Shown piece after piece: positions 38,301 through 47,296 of a stretch of DNA of 64,000 nt (position 1 is its first letter; every line of letters begins with the position of its first letter). Under the pieces are notes generated by a model. It saw nothing but the letters and a program-made list of their open reading frames with translations. It was not told the origin of the DNA and did not search any database. This DNA comes from Acetatifactor aquisgranensis (GTDB lineage: Bacteria > Bacillota > Clostridia > Lachnospirales > Lachnospiraceae). The position numbers were made by a program, and so were the translations under genes. The stretch spans positions 1-64,000 of the forward strand of contig NZ_CALPDH010000027.1 in assembly GCF_943193215.1 (NCBI RefSeq), given 5' to 3'.

Positions 38301-40478
38301 GGGAAAGTACAGTCAGATGAAGCCACCGGAGCGATTGACACAATATGCGGTAATCTGGCTGCGTCCATTGGGGCGACAAAGTACTCCGGACAGAATCCGG
38401 ACAAATTGAATGAAATATTCGGTGATATCGTAAATCAGATTCAATACTCGTCTTTTAAGGATGTGGAAATTCATGACACGTTAAGCGAATACGTGGAATT
38501 TCTGGAAGAGACACCTACATTTACGGTGACTTATCATTCCGAAGCGGAGCCTGAACCGAAGCCTTTGGTGGATGAAAATGGCGCTCCATTATATAAAGTG
38601 GAATATGACACAGAGGCAAAGACCGTTGTGCTGAAAGTATTGAATGGCGGCGAACTGGAGGATGGGGTCACATACAGCATCAGCTTCCGCGTGAAACCTA
38701 CGGAAAAAGCGGTGAGGGAGTATATCCAATCAGGATATCCGCATGAGGGAGAACCTTCCACCGATGCGCCGGACAACGACACGAGTTCAGAGAAACCGGG
38801 ATTTCACTCCAACTGTGAAGAAAGGGCAAAGGTATATTATAACTACAATGAAAACGGCGTAAAGACGACGACTTATCTGCAGCCCGTCGTACAGGTAGAT
38901 CATTCCGGGGATGACGAGATAGGAATCACGAAAGAAATGGGCGCCGCAGATCAGAACGGATACCCGATTACCATTCAGATAAAGTGCGGGAAGATTGAGA
39001 ACAACATACTTGCAGGCTCCACAGGGGCCGGCTGGACAGTGACCGATGACATGGCGCCGTATACACATTTCATTTCTTTTAAAGAGTGTACGCTGAATGG
39101 CCATCAGCTGACCCTGGCACAGGACGGAAGCCTTGTGACAGAGGATGAAAAGGGAACATTGACTACAGTAGCGACTTACTGGCCGGGAAGAGATGTGGAT
39201 GTGTCGGAAGAGGATACGCCGGAAATGCTGTCAATGGCATCAAGAGGAATCATAGGCTCGGGAATGGAGCCTTCCCCGGAAGGGGATGCCACAGGGAGGA
39301 TAATCTGGTATCTGAACCCTGAACTGGCGGATGTGGTGATTGACGGGGATGGAAATGGCTACTGCAGCTATTCGCTGACTTACTATGTGCACTTTTCGGA
39401 CAGCGGGGAGACAGAAGTCAGGAACACCAATTCCACGACTTATATCGAGATACCGGGTGACAACGATAGCAGCAAGTATCTGTATCCTGAGAAGATGCCG
39501 TTTTTCGTGAATATCGTCGGCAATAAGAAGAGCGCGGTCAATGATGGAGATTCCATGCAGGGAGCTGTATTCAGCGTATATCGGGACGCGGAAAAGACGA
39601 GGCCCATTGCTCAGAATGTAAGAGCAGAGGCGGATGGACACTTTGCGTTCCAGCTGGGCCAGAGCGATTTCGTCAGCACGGATCTTCAGGATGGCCGGAT
39701 AACGGTATACCTGGAAGAGACAGAGGCTCCGGCGGGATACGAACGGGACGAAGCGCTGCATCCTCTTACAGTGCAGGTGGCGGATATCACATATTTACCA
39801 GCAGACGGGCAGGAGAAAGCGAATCCCGGAATATGGGATATGCTGGGTGACCAAAAGTGGGGTTCTGTCGCCGCGGACAGCGTGGCCATGGATGTGCTGC
39901 ATGACCCTCACGGAATCAGCCCGGATTTTCTGGATATCACTTCCGATTCCGGGAAAATCCGACTGGAATACTACAACACGAAGCCCTGGAAACTGCTGAA
40001 GACGAGTGCATCGAACCATGACAACGTTTTGGCGGGAGCGGAATTCGCCCTGTACAGGATATCGGAAGACGGCGGCGAACCAGTGCTGGCCTACACAGGA
40101 ATCTCTGATGCCGGCGGATATATAGACAGCTGGAAATCATTGGAAAGCGGAGAGCAGGTGTCGTCAGCGCTCCTGGCCGCAGGTGATTATGAGCTGCGGG
40201 AGACGAAGGCTCCCGGCGGGTATGCGGTAAGCGAAGAAATCTGGCTTGTTAAGGTTTCGCAGCAGGGAAAGGTCAGCATTTCCGTGAAAGGCGGGGCATC
40301 GGTACCCGGAGAGGACGGAAGCTATCCTTTTAGAGATGAAGTCCTGTACAGCCTTCCATCCACAGGAGGCATTGGAATCTATTGGTATCTGGTCAGCGGT
40401 ACGCTGCTGATGCTGGCATCGGTGCTGACCTTATATAGATGCAAAAGAAAGAGCGAGGGGGAGGTGTTGCGGAATTGA
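35364..40478 (+). CDS. Giant VWA-containing LPxTG pilus tip/adhesin protein, locus A
   Basis: 1704 residues from ATG 35364 (gggagg, 9 bases upstream); ATG 35343 is an alternative. Signal peptide about 1-45. Residues 45-280 carry HxHxxxC units (HRHDESCY, HVHDDGCY, HAHTEDCY, HTHTGECY, HEHADLC) separated by an acidic Ser/Glu/Pro-rich spacer. A von Willebrand A domain has the MIDAS motif DTSHS at 771-775. Two Cna-B/SpaA domains (GAVFSVYRDAE..., GAEFALYRISEDG...) precede LPSTG at 1664-1668, a membrane helix and a basic tail. Built like RrgA-type tip adhesins; anchored or pilus-polymerised by the sortases downstream. Confidence 0.87.
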   Translation: MKLHNHMKTGRKIRRCLSVLLVLCILFTSGSPNLASAADTEGHRHDESCYEDRLVCEKEEHTADCYEERQTLICMNQGEDGHVHDDGCYETERVLLCDLEEHVSERYERVLVCGKADGNMVSDTAAPVGRPDMETDVSMESSAGEADSALEEDSGSEGDSGAEEGSGQAPEENPEPEEKPGQAPEEDSGMDSDDGSELPDLSGADANQPPETDEWKLICDKEHAHTEDCYQKLYCGMIEHTHTGECYDENDAAICEMEEHEHADLCLLPIEDQQKIEALNEQIAALPGLEALEEMRTGYEAGEVSADEYAAFLAGLKAQADTAYEAYMALDEELRRYVAGTESLLELMAALETAADGQDKEDEAEAFEGEYRDDKVIVNVTAEPGVIPKGAELSVREVAQQDTEAIGRNLASDQAGTAEAEELNGKYEEVRKELEASVAEDDTKEIAGFLAYDISFLATDENGEKKEIEPEGNVSVSMDFVEAYLPEGLAEGEEVQIDSIDVVHMKEVIDVDTGEAVLKAEVLESAEVVATDDAELEKAEFVVDSFSIFTISWTAMSVRDVAEAGNPMFKITWTTMSVYNSSEPAKPSTPVTLELGAFCVDAAGRQLDLGGKAIGDITITGAESNNSNRGQLSLAALAPYFSEYTLDKIVLGDSGTQEMSGNQIGTILALNNKDAAGNWEKVLRWKPGNWAGGVWNENSDAKNNKWDWGIRTIYFVYKQIEPPSIPTDPETEKVPEHEKYIKYNGKNDYTLTLNVTGEKEVQDIDILLIVDTSHSMINLSGVSDEGQRYNIVNNALQKLNEDLKGVAADNDQLNINVGIVTFDGGAGGGRDRETNGLADVRDWYYLGSDNTPDARVEAQWKTISGTDGFDFQLTRNMIEERKGSTNWQAAFRTSQEMLANRPASSRKYVIFLTDGDPTTRYASGSSTITVGSGCATHNLNEGKYGDPYDYNFDAAVNEWQMSPALQSAAQVFVIAVLDEGKVQSDEATGAIDTICGNLAASIGATKYSGQNPDKLNEIFGDIVNQIQYSSFKDVEIHDTLSEYVEFLEETPTFTVTYHSEAEPEPKPLVDENGAPLYKVEYDTEAKTVVLKVLNGGELEDGVTYSISFRVKPTEKAVREYIQSGYPHEGEPSTDAPDNDTSSEKPGFHSNCEERAKVYYNYNENGVKTTTYLQPVVQVDHSGDDEIGITKEMGAADQNGYPITIQIKCGKIENNILAGSTGAGWTVTDDMAPYTHFISFKECTLNGHQLTLAQDGSLVTEDEKGTLTTVATYWPGRDVDVSEEDTPEMLSMASRGIIGSGMEPSPEGDATGRIIWYLNPELADVVIDGDGNGYCSYSLTYYVHFSDSGETEVRNTNSTTYIEIPGDNDSSKYLYPEKMPFFVNIVGNKKSAVNDGDSMQGAVFSVYRDAEKTRPIAQNVRAEADGHFAFQLGQSDFVSTDLQDGRITVYLEETEAPAGYERDEALHPLTVQVADITYLPADGQEKANPGIWDMLGDQKWGSVAADSVAMDVLHDPHGISPDFLDITSDSGKIRLEYYNTKPWKLLKTSASNHDNVLAGAEFALYRISEDGGEPVLAYTGISDAGGYIDSWKSLESGEQVSSALLAAGDYELRETKAPGGYAVSEEIWLVKVSQQGKVSISVKGGASVPGEDGSYPFRDEVLYSLPSTGGIGIYWYLVSGTLLMLASVLTLYRCKRKSEGEVLRN

Positions 40479-40572
40479 GAGAATGAGGTTCTTCTGTACC
40501 ATCATTTCTTTTGAGGAACGGACGGACAGGAGCGGCACAGCTGCAGCGAAACGTGCCTCTCCTGAGCCGGAG

Positions 40573-40588
40573 GCCTGATTCGTCAGGC
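40573..40588 (+). other. UUCG hairpin between giant protein and pilin
   Basis: GCCTGA (40573-40578), loop TTCG, TCAGGC (40583-40588). A very stable tetraloop hairpin in the 163-bp gap, without a U-run; likely an mRNA processing or stability element. Confidence 0.5.
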
Positions 40589-40641
40589 AGAGCAAGGGTA
40601 ACCGAAACAAAACGCAAAATGCAAAGCAGAAAGGAAAAAGT

Positions 40642-42513
40642 ATGAAAAAGATGAAGAAGTTTTTAGCCATGCTGCTGGCTGCAGTCATGGTCATGGGGAT
40701 GTCGGTGACGGCATTGGCGACGGAAGAGGGGGAAGAGGCTCCGGATGCGAACTCAAGTCCCGCGGCAGCAAGCACCCAAACCAATGTAGTGAACGGGTAT
40801 CCTTCAGAGGATGACCATACTACAGTGACGATTACAGGGCTGGAAGGCCTTCAGGACGGTACTGTAGTGACCTTGTATAAGATTGCCGAGGCCCTCTATG
40901 CTGGCAACGGCTTTGACCGTTATGAGTTTGCGGAGGGTACAGGTGTAACAGTGGAAAATGCACAAGCTGGCCTTACGGCTACACAGATTACTGCAATCGT
41001 GAACGGCTTGAAAGCAGCCCCTGCGACTGTGACGCCATACAAAACATATACCACGGCTGGTGGGACAACGCAAGGAACGATAAATACTGCTGAGAAGACT
41101 TATACATGTGATGTAGAAGCCGGCGTTTATATCGCCATTGTCACAGGCGCTAAGAATGCAATCTATAATCCGATTCTTTTGACCGCCACATATGATGCAG
41201 AGGGAAAACTGGCAGGCGGCACCATAGATGCGGGAAGCAAGTATCTGTTTGGCTCTACGGCAGTTGCGAAGAGCATGACGCCCGACATTGACAAGACGGT
41301 AACAGGCGGAGAGGCTGATAAGATGAAAAACGGCTCTGAGGAAGAGGACGTCATCACAGCGTCTTTAGGCACCAGGCTGACATATACCCTGACTCCGACT
41401 ATGCCGGAATACCCGGTCAATTCCGTAAATAAAGCGCTTTTCATATCAGATAGCATGAGCAAAGGATTAACTTTCCTGCCGGATACGCTGAAAGTCACAG
41501 TGAACGGAACGGAATATAAGGCGGATGCTGCCGGATGGTTGAAAAAGGCGGATACCGACAGCCAGGATGCTTCCATCGGAAAAATCAAGATTACACCAGC
41601 GACAGAGAACAGTGGCGCCAAGTTCGTCATCAACCTGAAATACGAAAAGCTGAGAACTGGAAATGAGGATGGCTCGGTTTATACGCCTGTAGTGACCTAT
41701 GATGCGGTAATCAATGAAAACGCGGTTTATAAAAATGATAATGAGGCTTCCCTGGTATATTCCACAGATCCCAGTACCACACCTGAGTGGGATGAGAATA
41801 CCGTGACTCCTCCTACAGGGGAAGGATATGACCATCAGGAAGATACGGAAACAGTTTACACCTATGAGCTGGCATTCCATAAGATTGGTGTGGATACGGA
41901 TGCTGACAAGCTGAAAGATGCGGTTTTTGGAATCTATTCCGATGCAGAATGTACAGAACTTGTCGATGTGGTAAAGACAAATGCGGAAGGATACGCGGTA
42001 TCCAGCCAGGTTGGAAAGGGAGATTACTATATCAAAGAGATTCAGGCGCCTGCAGGATATAGCCTCAATGACAGGGTATATAAGGTGACAGCGCAGTGGA
42101 GCACTTCAGAGACGACATTTATTGTAACGGATGTAAAAAGAGTATATACGGCTAATGTTTCCGAGGCAATCAGCTCGGTTCAGGTCGGCTGGCTGAGCGC
42201 TGAAAATGTATTCTATGGAATGGATATAACGGATACGACAGGCTTGACCGCAGCCTATATTAAGAGCGAGACAATGACGACAGACACGAATAAGGGAACA
42301 GTGGAGAACGAAGGGAAAGGGACAGTGACCGAGATAGTCGAAATCGGTGAAGATGGTACAGAAAAGCCAGTGACCGATATCCCCAATACTAAACTTGCCT
42401 CCCTTCCTTCCACCGGCGGCATCGGTACCACGATTTTCACCATCGGCGGATGTGCCGTCATGATCATCGCTGCAGCCCTTTTCTTCGCTACACGCAGAAA
42501 GGCTGAGAAATAA
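40642..42513 (+). CDS. Major pilin (SpaH/EbpB-type isopeptide fimbrial protein), locus A
   Basis: 623 residues. Signal peptide (MKKMKKFLAMLLAAVMVMGMSVTALA), isopeptide fimbrial domains, and a C-terminal Cna-B domain (FHKIGVDTDADKLKDAVFGIYSDAECTEL ... YYIKEIQAPAGYSLN, with the E-box IKE). LPSTG at 588-592, a hydrophobic segment and tail ATRRKAEK give a sortase signal. Expected to form the pilus shaft as polymer. Ribosome site aaaggaaa. Downstream hairpin at 42589-42615 precedes the sortase. Its last part is nearly the same as the C-terminus of the locus B pilin. Confidence 0.92.
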   Translation: MKKMKKFLAMLLAAVMVMGMSVTALATEEGEEAPDANSSPAAASTQTNVVNGYPSEDDHTTVTITGLEGLQDGTVVTLYKIAEALYAGNGFDRYEFAEGTGVTVENAQAGLTATQITAIVNGLKAAPATVTPYKTYTTAGGTTQGTINTAEKTYTCDVEAGVYIAIVTGAKNAIYNPILLTATYDAEGKLAGGTIDAGSKYLFGSTAVAKSMTPDIDKTVTGGEADKMKNGSEEEDVITASLGTRLTYTLTPTMPEYPVNSVNKALFISDSMSKGLTFLPDTLKVTVNGTEYKADAAGWLKKADTDSQDASIGKIKITPATENSGAKFVINLKYEKLRTGNEDGSVYTPVVTYDAVINENAVYKNDNEASLVYSTDPSTTPEWDENTVTPPTGEGYDHQEDTETVYTYELAFHKIGVDTDADKLKDAVFGIYSDAECTELVDVVKTNAEGYAVSSQVGKGDYYIKEIQAPAGYSLNDRVYKVTAQWSTSETTFIVTDVKRVYTANVSEAISSVQVGWLSAENVFYGMDITDTTGLTAAYIKSETMTTDTNKGTVENEGKGTVTEIVEIGEDGTEKPVTDIPNTKLASLPSTGGIGTTIFTIGGCAVMIIAAALFFATRRKAEK

Positions 42514-42588
42514 GCGATAGTTAGCATGTCTGTGCCATAGGCGGATCACAGCCGCCTGAAAGCATCAATTTTGCCAGAAAATCTGTAA

Positions 42589-42615
42589 TGCCGGGGCGGC
42601 ATGCCCGTCCCGGCA
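42589..42615 (+). other. Strong hairpin between pilin and sortase genes, locus A
   Basis: TGCCGGGGCGG (42589-42599) and CCGTCCCGGCA (42605-42615) pair over 11 positions with one G-T wobble and a 5-nt loop. No U-run. The equivalent spot in locus B has a hairpin too (60642-60663). Probably keeps pilin mRNA more abundant than sortase mRNA. Confidence 0.6.
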
Positions 42616-42715
42616 CAATGAAACTTTCCGCGGGAGAGCTGCGCAGGAGCAGAACCGGAGAGGTCAACCATAGTCCCGGTACAACCGGGAAAATACAACA
42701 ACAAGGAGAGCCCGG

Positions 42716-43804
42716 ATGAAGAACATGCTGACTAAGTTCATATTTTCACTGCTGTTCCTGGCCGGTCTGTCCCTGTTGCTGTATCCTTTTGTCTCCAATA
42801 AATGGAACGACTACCGCCAGGGAGAACTGATTTCCGTTTATGAAGAGACGGTATCCCGGCAAAGCATGACGGGAGCTATCGACTACGAGAAAGAATGGGA
42901 GAGGGCGGAGCAGTACAATGATTCGCTGAAGCCATATATCCTCCCGGATTCTTTCGCCGCTGCGGCAGACACAGAGGAGCCGGACGGGGAATATATGGCC
43001 TGCCTGAACCTGACAGGAGATGGCATGATGGGATATGTGGAGGTGCCGAAAATAGGTGTAAAGCTTCCTGTCTATCACACGACAGATGCCTCCGTGCTTC
43101 AGGTGGCGGCAGGCCATCTGGCGGGGAGCTCTCTTCCGGTGGGAGGGGCTGGGAATCATGCGGTCATCTCCGCTCACAGAGGACTGCCCAGTGCGGCATT
43201 GTTCACGGATTTGGATCAGCTGCAGGAGGGAGATGTATTTTTTCTGTATATTCTGGATGAGGCGCTCTGTTATCAGGTGGATCGGATATCTGTGGTAGAG
43301 CCTGAGGACACGGCTGATCTGATGGCTGTGGACGACATGGATTTGGTGACGCTGCTGACATGTACGCCTTATGGCGTGAACAGCCATCGGCTGTTGGTCA
43401 GGGGGGAGCGTGTTGACTACGAAGAGCTGGAGGATCAGGTGATGAACCTGGCACATTTTTCCGGGCCCAGCCTGCGCACGAACTATGGGCTCTGGGCGGT
43501 GATAGGGCTGGCAGTGACAGGTATGTTCATTTTTGCTATGTATCTCTATGACGAGAGACGGAAAAAGGTTCCCGGGAAAGGCGCTATGAAATCAAGAAAG
43601 GCTTCTAAGCCGGAGACAGCGAAAGAATCCGGGCATATGCAGGACCGGGAGAGCCAGGCGGGGAATGGGGCAGCAAAGAGTATTGACACCGAAGCACCGG
43701 AAAATCCGGCGGTGAAGGAATGGCGTGACGATTGGCCGGAAGGGGAACCGGAGGGCTGGCGCGATGACTGGCCGGAGGAGAGAAATGAAACGGAAACTGA
43801 TTAA
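42716..43804 (+). CDS. Class C (pilin) sortase 1, locus A
   Basis: 362 residues. N-terminal membrane segment; catalytic His154 in SAHRGLPSA, Cys216 in TLLTCTPYGVNSHRLLVRG with Arg nearby, and a C-terminal membrane segment (GLWAVIGLAVTGMFIFAMYL), the class C signature. A long charged tail follows, with a repeated WRDDWPEGEPEG/WRDDWPEE motif. Overlaps sortase 2 by 20 bases. Joins pilin subunits by the Thr of LPxTG. Confidence 0.93.
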   Translation: MKNMLTKFIFSLLFLAGLSLLLYPFVSNKWNDYRQGELISVYEETVSRQSMTGAIDYEKEWERAEQYNDSLKPYILPDSFAAAADTEEPDGEYMACLNLTGDGMMGYVEVPKIGVKLPVYHTTDASVLQVAAGHLAGSSLPVGGAGNHAVISAHRGLPSAALFTDLDQLQEGDVFFLYILDEALCYQVDRISVVEPEDTADLMAVDDMDLVTLLTCTPYGVNSHRLLVRGERVDYEELEDQVMNLAHFSGPSLRTNYGLWAVIGLAVTGMFIFAMYLYDERRKKVPGKGAMKSRKASKPETAKESGHMQDRESQAGNGAAKSIDTEAPENPAVKEWRDDWPEGEPEGWRDDWPEERNETETD

Positions 43805-44702
43805 CCTACTGTTCGCACTGATATTCCTGATAGGCTTCGGCATTTTCGCATACCCGGCTGTGTCTGACCAATGGAATGCCTATAGACAGAGCAAACTGAT
43901 ATCCACCTACGAAGAGGTGATGTCAGAACTGGAGCCGGAGGACTACAGCAGAGAATGGGGAACGGCCCGCGCGTTCAACGACGCCATCGCTCAGAACGAT
44001 TTCACCGGCGATGCTTTCGGCAGCGGAGATACAGACATAGAGGACACGGAATATTGGAAAGTCCTGAACGCTGCAGAAAACGGAGTCATGGGCTATCTGT
44101 CCATCCCCAAGATAGATGTCCGCCTGTCCGTTTACCATGGCACCGCAGACGATATCCTCCAGACCGGCATCGGACATGTGAGCGGCACGAAGCTGCCCAT
44201 AGGCGGGGATGGCACCCACAGTGTGCTGGCGGCCCACAGAGGCCTGCCCAGCGCGAAGCTGTTCACGGATTTAGATCAGATGGAGCCGGGAGACCGGTTC
44301 TACATCCACATATTAGATGAAGTGTTCGCCTATGAGGTGGATCAGATTCTACCTATGATAGACAAGGATGACCTGGACACTCTCACCGGCGCCATGCAGG
44401 TAGTACCGGGAGAGGATTATGTGACGCTGCTGACCTGTACGCCCTATGGCGTCAACTCCCACAGACTGCTGGTCAGAGGGAGCCGCACGGCATACAACGG
44501 CGAGGAAGAAGCGGAGGAGAAGACCCCGGTGGGGAATATGGTAGAGTCCGTCCAGAGCTACTATATGCTCTATCTGGTACTGATACTGGCCATGATTCTA
44601 TTGATGGGCATCTTCATCATGGCAGGAAAAGGAGCAGGAAAGAAGAAAGACTCGAAACGAGGGAGGGATGAACATGCGCGTGATAAAAAGGAAGGGAAAT
44701 AG
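43785..44702 (+). CDS. Class C sortase 2, locus A
   Basis: 305 residues from ATG 43785 with ggaggaga just upstream. His151 in AAHRGLPSA and Cys218 in TLLTCTPYGVNSHRLLVRG, two membrane segments, lys-rich tail. Similar to sortase 1 but without the long tail. Two class C sortases in one pilus locus usually have different substrates (shaft versus tip or minor subunits); which does which is not visible here. The next gene starts inside it. Confidence 0.93.
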   Translation: MKRKLINLLFALIFLIGFGIFAYPAVSDQWNAYRQSKLISTYEEVMSELEPEDYSREWGTARAFNDAIAQNDFTGDAFGSGDTDIEDTEYWKVLNAAENGVMGYLSIPKIDVRLSVYHGTADDILQTGIGHVSGTKLPIGGDGTHSVLAAHRGLPSAKLFTDLDQMEPGDRFYIHILDEVFAYEVDQILPMIDKDDLDTLTGAMQVVPGEDYVTLLTCTPYGVNSHRLLVRGSRTAYNGEEEAEEKTPVGNMVESVQSYYMLYLVLILAMILLMGIFIMAGKGAGKKKDSKRGRDEHARDKKEGK

Positions 44703-45825
44703 GATTCTGACGGCCATCGGCGCGGCGTGTCTGGCTCTGACAGCCATCCTGTGCAATGTGCCCCGGGCGCAGGCTGCCGTACAGGTGGACATGGCGCAGA
44801 CAGGCACTTTGGCCCTGAAGCTGCCGGAGGACGAAGGTTCCGCGGACATGGTCATGGACATGGCGCGAATCAAAGGGGCTGACGGCACAGCCAACGGAGA
44901 ACTGGACGTACATGCATGGAAAGTGGCGGATATGCTGGAGACCGGCAGATATGAGCTTTCGGGCGAGTTCGAAGGGCTGGGCATAGAGGGCGACGCATGG
45001 AGGGAGATGTCCCTATCGGAGGAGGGCTGGAAGAATCTGGCCGCAGCCGCGATGGACCTGGTCTATGAGCCGGACGAGGACGGGAAGCCTGTAGGCGAGC
45101 CTAAGATACCTGCCGCATATGACAAGGCGGTTCATGTGGCTGAGGACGGGACCATAGCGGAACCGGAGACGTTGGCCGGGATGGAACTGGGACTGTATCT
45201 TGTGACGGTGGATACAGCCAAGAGCCCTAAATATACGTATACGTTCACGCCCATGATAGTGTCACTGCCCTGGTCCTTGTACCAATACGAGGGTGCTTCC
45301 GGGGATGATGCCTGGCAGTATGCGAGGGAGGCGTTTTTAAAGCCTGCGCAGGAGCCCCGCTACGGCAGTATAAGGATTATCAAGGAACTGACAGACTACA
45401 ATGCCTCTCAGGGCGATGTGACATTCGTATTCGATGTGGTTGCCAGGGAAAGCGGAGAGGAAGACACAGAAATCGTCTACAGCAATGTAGTCTCCCTGAC
45501 TTTCTCGGAAGTGGGCGTCAAAGAAGCCGTCCTGGAGCACATTCCGGCGGAGTCAGTGGTGACTGTCACGGAGGTATACAGCGGCGCAAACTGTGAACTG
45601 ACAGTGTCCGACGATGAGAGCAAAACGGTGATAGCGGACGGTGAAGACGGAAATCCGGTGACATTCTATTTTGAAAATCGTTATGACGAGGATGCCAGGA
45701 GCGGTTACGGCATAGAGAACCGGTTCCGCTATGACACAGAGCGGAATACTTACCAATGGACCACGGACCGGCCCGGTATCGGGGGCGGGACAGCGGACGG
45801 AGACAAAGCAGAGGCCGGAGAGTAG
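44668..45825 (+). CDS. Secreted Cna-B-like pilin subunit without sortase motif, locus A
   Basis: 385 residues; signal peptide with a typical A-x-A end (CNVPRAQAA). A domain with LPEDEGSADMVMDMARIKGA is followed by a C-terminal region (VFDVVARESGEEDTEIVYSNVVSLTFSEVGVKEAVLEHIPAESVVTVTEVYSG...) like DUF7601/SpaA-type repeats. No LPxTG or membrane tail. Paralogue: 61769-62968 at the same position in locus B. Possibly a minor subunit or matrix component. Starts 35 bases before the sortase end. Confidence 0.72.
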   Translation: MNMRVIKRKGNRILTAIGAACLALTAILCNVPRAQAAVQVDMAQTGTLALKLPEDEGSADMVMDMARIKGADGTANGELDVHAWKVADMLETGRYELSGEFEGLGIEGDAWREMSLSEEGWKNLAAAAMDLVYEPDEDGKPVGEPKIPAAYDKAVHVAEDGTIAEPETLAGMELGLYLVTVDTAKSPKYTYTFTPMIVSLPWSLYQYEGASGDDAWQYAREAFLKPAQEPRYGSIRIIKELTDYNASQGDVTFVFDVVARESGEEDTEIVYSNVVSLTFSEVGVKEAVLEHIPAESVVTVTEVYSGANCELTVSDDESKTVIADGEDGNPVTFYFENRYDEDARSGYGIENRFRYDTERNTYQWTTDRPGIGGGTADGDKAEAGE

Positions 45826-45837
45826 GAGGTGGCAGGA

Positions 45838-46395
45838 ATGAAACGGACTAGGAAGACAATAGGTACGGCTGCCATTGCGCTGGCGCTTGTGGCAGGGGCT
45901 TCCGCCGGCAGCGCGAAAGCCTATTTCACCACATTCGCTGCGGCGAAGGGCGGCCATCAGATTACGGTGGACACAAAGTCCCAGATTACGGAGCAGTTCT
46001 CCGACTGGACGAAGCATATCCGGCTGGCCAACACGGGAACGGCAGAGTGCTATGTCCGGGTGAAAGTATTTGCCGGCAGCACCTATCAGGTGGAATATGC
46101 CGGAAGCGCAGGATGGCATGACGGCGGTGACGGATACTGGTATTATGATGAAATCCTCCCGGTGGGAGGAAGCACGGGACAGCTGGATGTGAAGATTACG
46201 CTGCCCACTGTGACGGTGGAGAATCCGGCCATGGAGACTCCGCCGCCATATACAGAGGATTTCAATGTAGTAGTGATTCAGGAATGTACGGCGGTATTGT
46301 ATACAGAGGACGGCGCTCCCTATGCGGACTGGGATGCCAGGCTGGTTACCAATGGAGACAGCTATGGATGGGAAGGAGACGAGGCAGATGAGTGA
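45838..46395 (+). CDS. TasA/camelysin-like secreted protein 1, locus A
   Basis: 185 residues from ATG 45838 (taggagg, 8 bases upstream). The N-terminus AIALALVAGASAGSAKAYFTTFAAA matches the SipW-dependent signal peptides of TasA/CalY-type proteins (hydrophobic run ending near YFTT). It is followed by an IgG-like beta sandwich with alternating aromatic strands (WHDGGDGYWYYDEILP). Such proteins form extracellular fibres. A SipW-type peptidase is encoded at 49123-49668. Homologue 62993-63544 in locus B. Confidence 0.72.
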   Translation: MKRTRKTIGTAAIALALVAGASAGSAKAYFTTFAAAKGGHQITVDTKSQITEQFSDWTKHIRLANTGTAECYVRVKVFAGSTYQVEYAGSAGWHDGGDGYWYYDEILPVGGSTGQLDVKITLPTVTVENPAMETPPPYTEDFNVVVIQECTAVLYTEDGAPYADWDARLVTNGDSYGWEGDEADE

Positions 46396-47200
46396 CAAGA
46401 GGAAGAAAAGAAAACCCGGCTTCGTTTCCGGGACAGCAGTCCTGTTTGCGCTGGCCATAGCGCTGCTGTCTTTCAGCGCCATAGGCAGTACCCGCGCGGC
46501 GCTGACCTTCTACTCGGAGACTTACACTGCCCAGATTGACGTCCAGAGCATCGGCGTGTCCCTGCTGGAAAATGGCAAGATAGTGGGCTACCGGGACTAT
46601 ACCCATGCGGATAATATATGGAACCAGGCATCCGGCGAGCTGCTGGTCCTTCCTGAGGGCGAGGAGTGGCAGATAGGGAAGACCTACCCGGAAGCTTTAA
46701 GCGTCAGGAACAGCGGCTCCATTGACGAGTATGTGCGGGTGAAGGTGTACAAATACTGGGTGGATAAGGATGGGAACAAGCTCACGCATCTGTCGCCTGC
46801 CATGATAGACCTGCATCTGACGAACGACCATTGGATTGTGGACGACAGGGCGACTACCGCCAGGATGGGGGAAGGCGACCCCAGGGACGGCGAGACGATT
46901 GTGCTGTACTATGACAGCCCGCTGCCGGCAGCCGGTGAGGGCGGGGTCTTCCATGAGACGGAAGCCTTCATAGATTCCGTGACCATAAAGAGCGATGTGG
47001 TGACGAAGGTGACGGAGACGCGCTCCACGGATGCCGACGGATGGACGACGGTCCGCACGGTCTATGACTATGACGGAGCCTCTTTTGTGGTGGAGGCCGA
47101 GGTGGACGCGGTACAGACCCACAATGCCCGGGATGCCATCAAGAGCGCATGGGGCGTGGATGTGGAAGTGGCCGGGGACGGGACATTGCGGCTGAGATGA
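46388..47200 (+). CDS. TasA/camelysin-like secreted protein 2, locus A
   Basis: 270 residues from ATG 46388, overlapping the previous stop by 8 bases. The signal region VLFALAIALLSFSAIGSTRAALTFYSETYTAQIDVQSIGVSLLENGK matches SipW-type substrates. It carries the IDEYVRVKVYKYWVDKDGNKLT segment that recurs in the partial gene at 63541. A second matrix-type protein with its own strand pattern. Exact role unknown. Confidence 0.68.
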   Translation: MSDKRKKRKPGFVSGTAVLFALAIALLSFSAIGSTRAALTFYSETYTAQIDVQSIGVSLLENGKIVGYRDYTHADNIWNQASGELLVLPEGEEWQIGKTYPEALSVRNSGSIDEYVRVKVYKYWVDKDGNKLTHLSPAMIDLHLTNDHWIVDDRATTARMGEGDPRDGETIVLYYDSPLPAAGEGGVFHETEAFIDSVTIKSDVVTKVTETRSTDADGWTTVRTVYDYDGASFVVEAEVDAVQTHNARDAIKSAWGVDVEVAGDGTLRLR

Positions 47201-47296
47201 GAAAGATTGGCTGCCGCCCGGACGAAGCCCGGAACTGAATAGGCGGCCGGGATAGAAGATAGATGCCTGCGCGGCAGGCGGATGGGAGTTGACAGG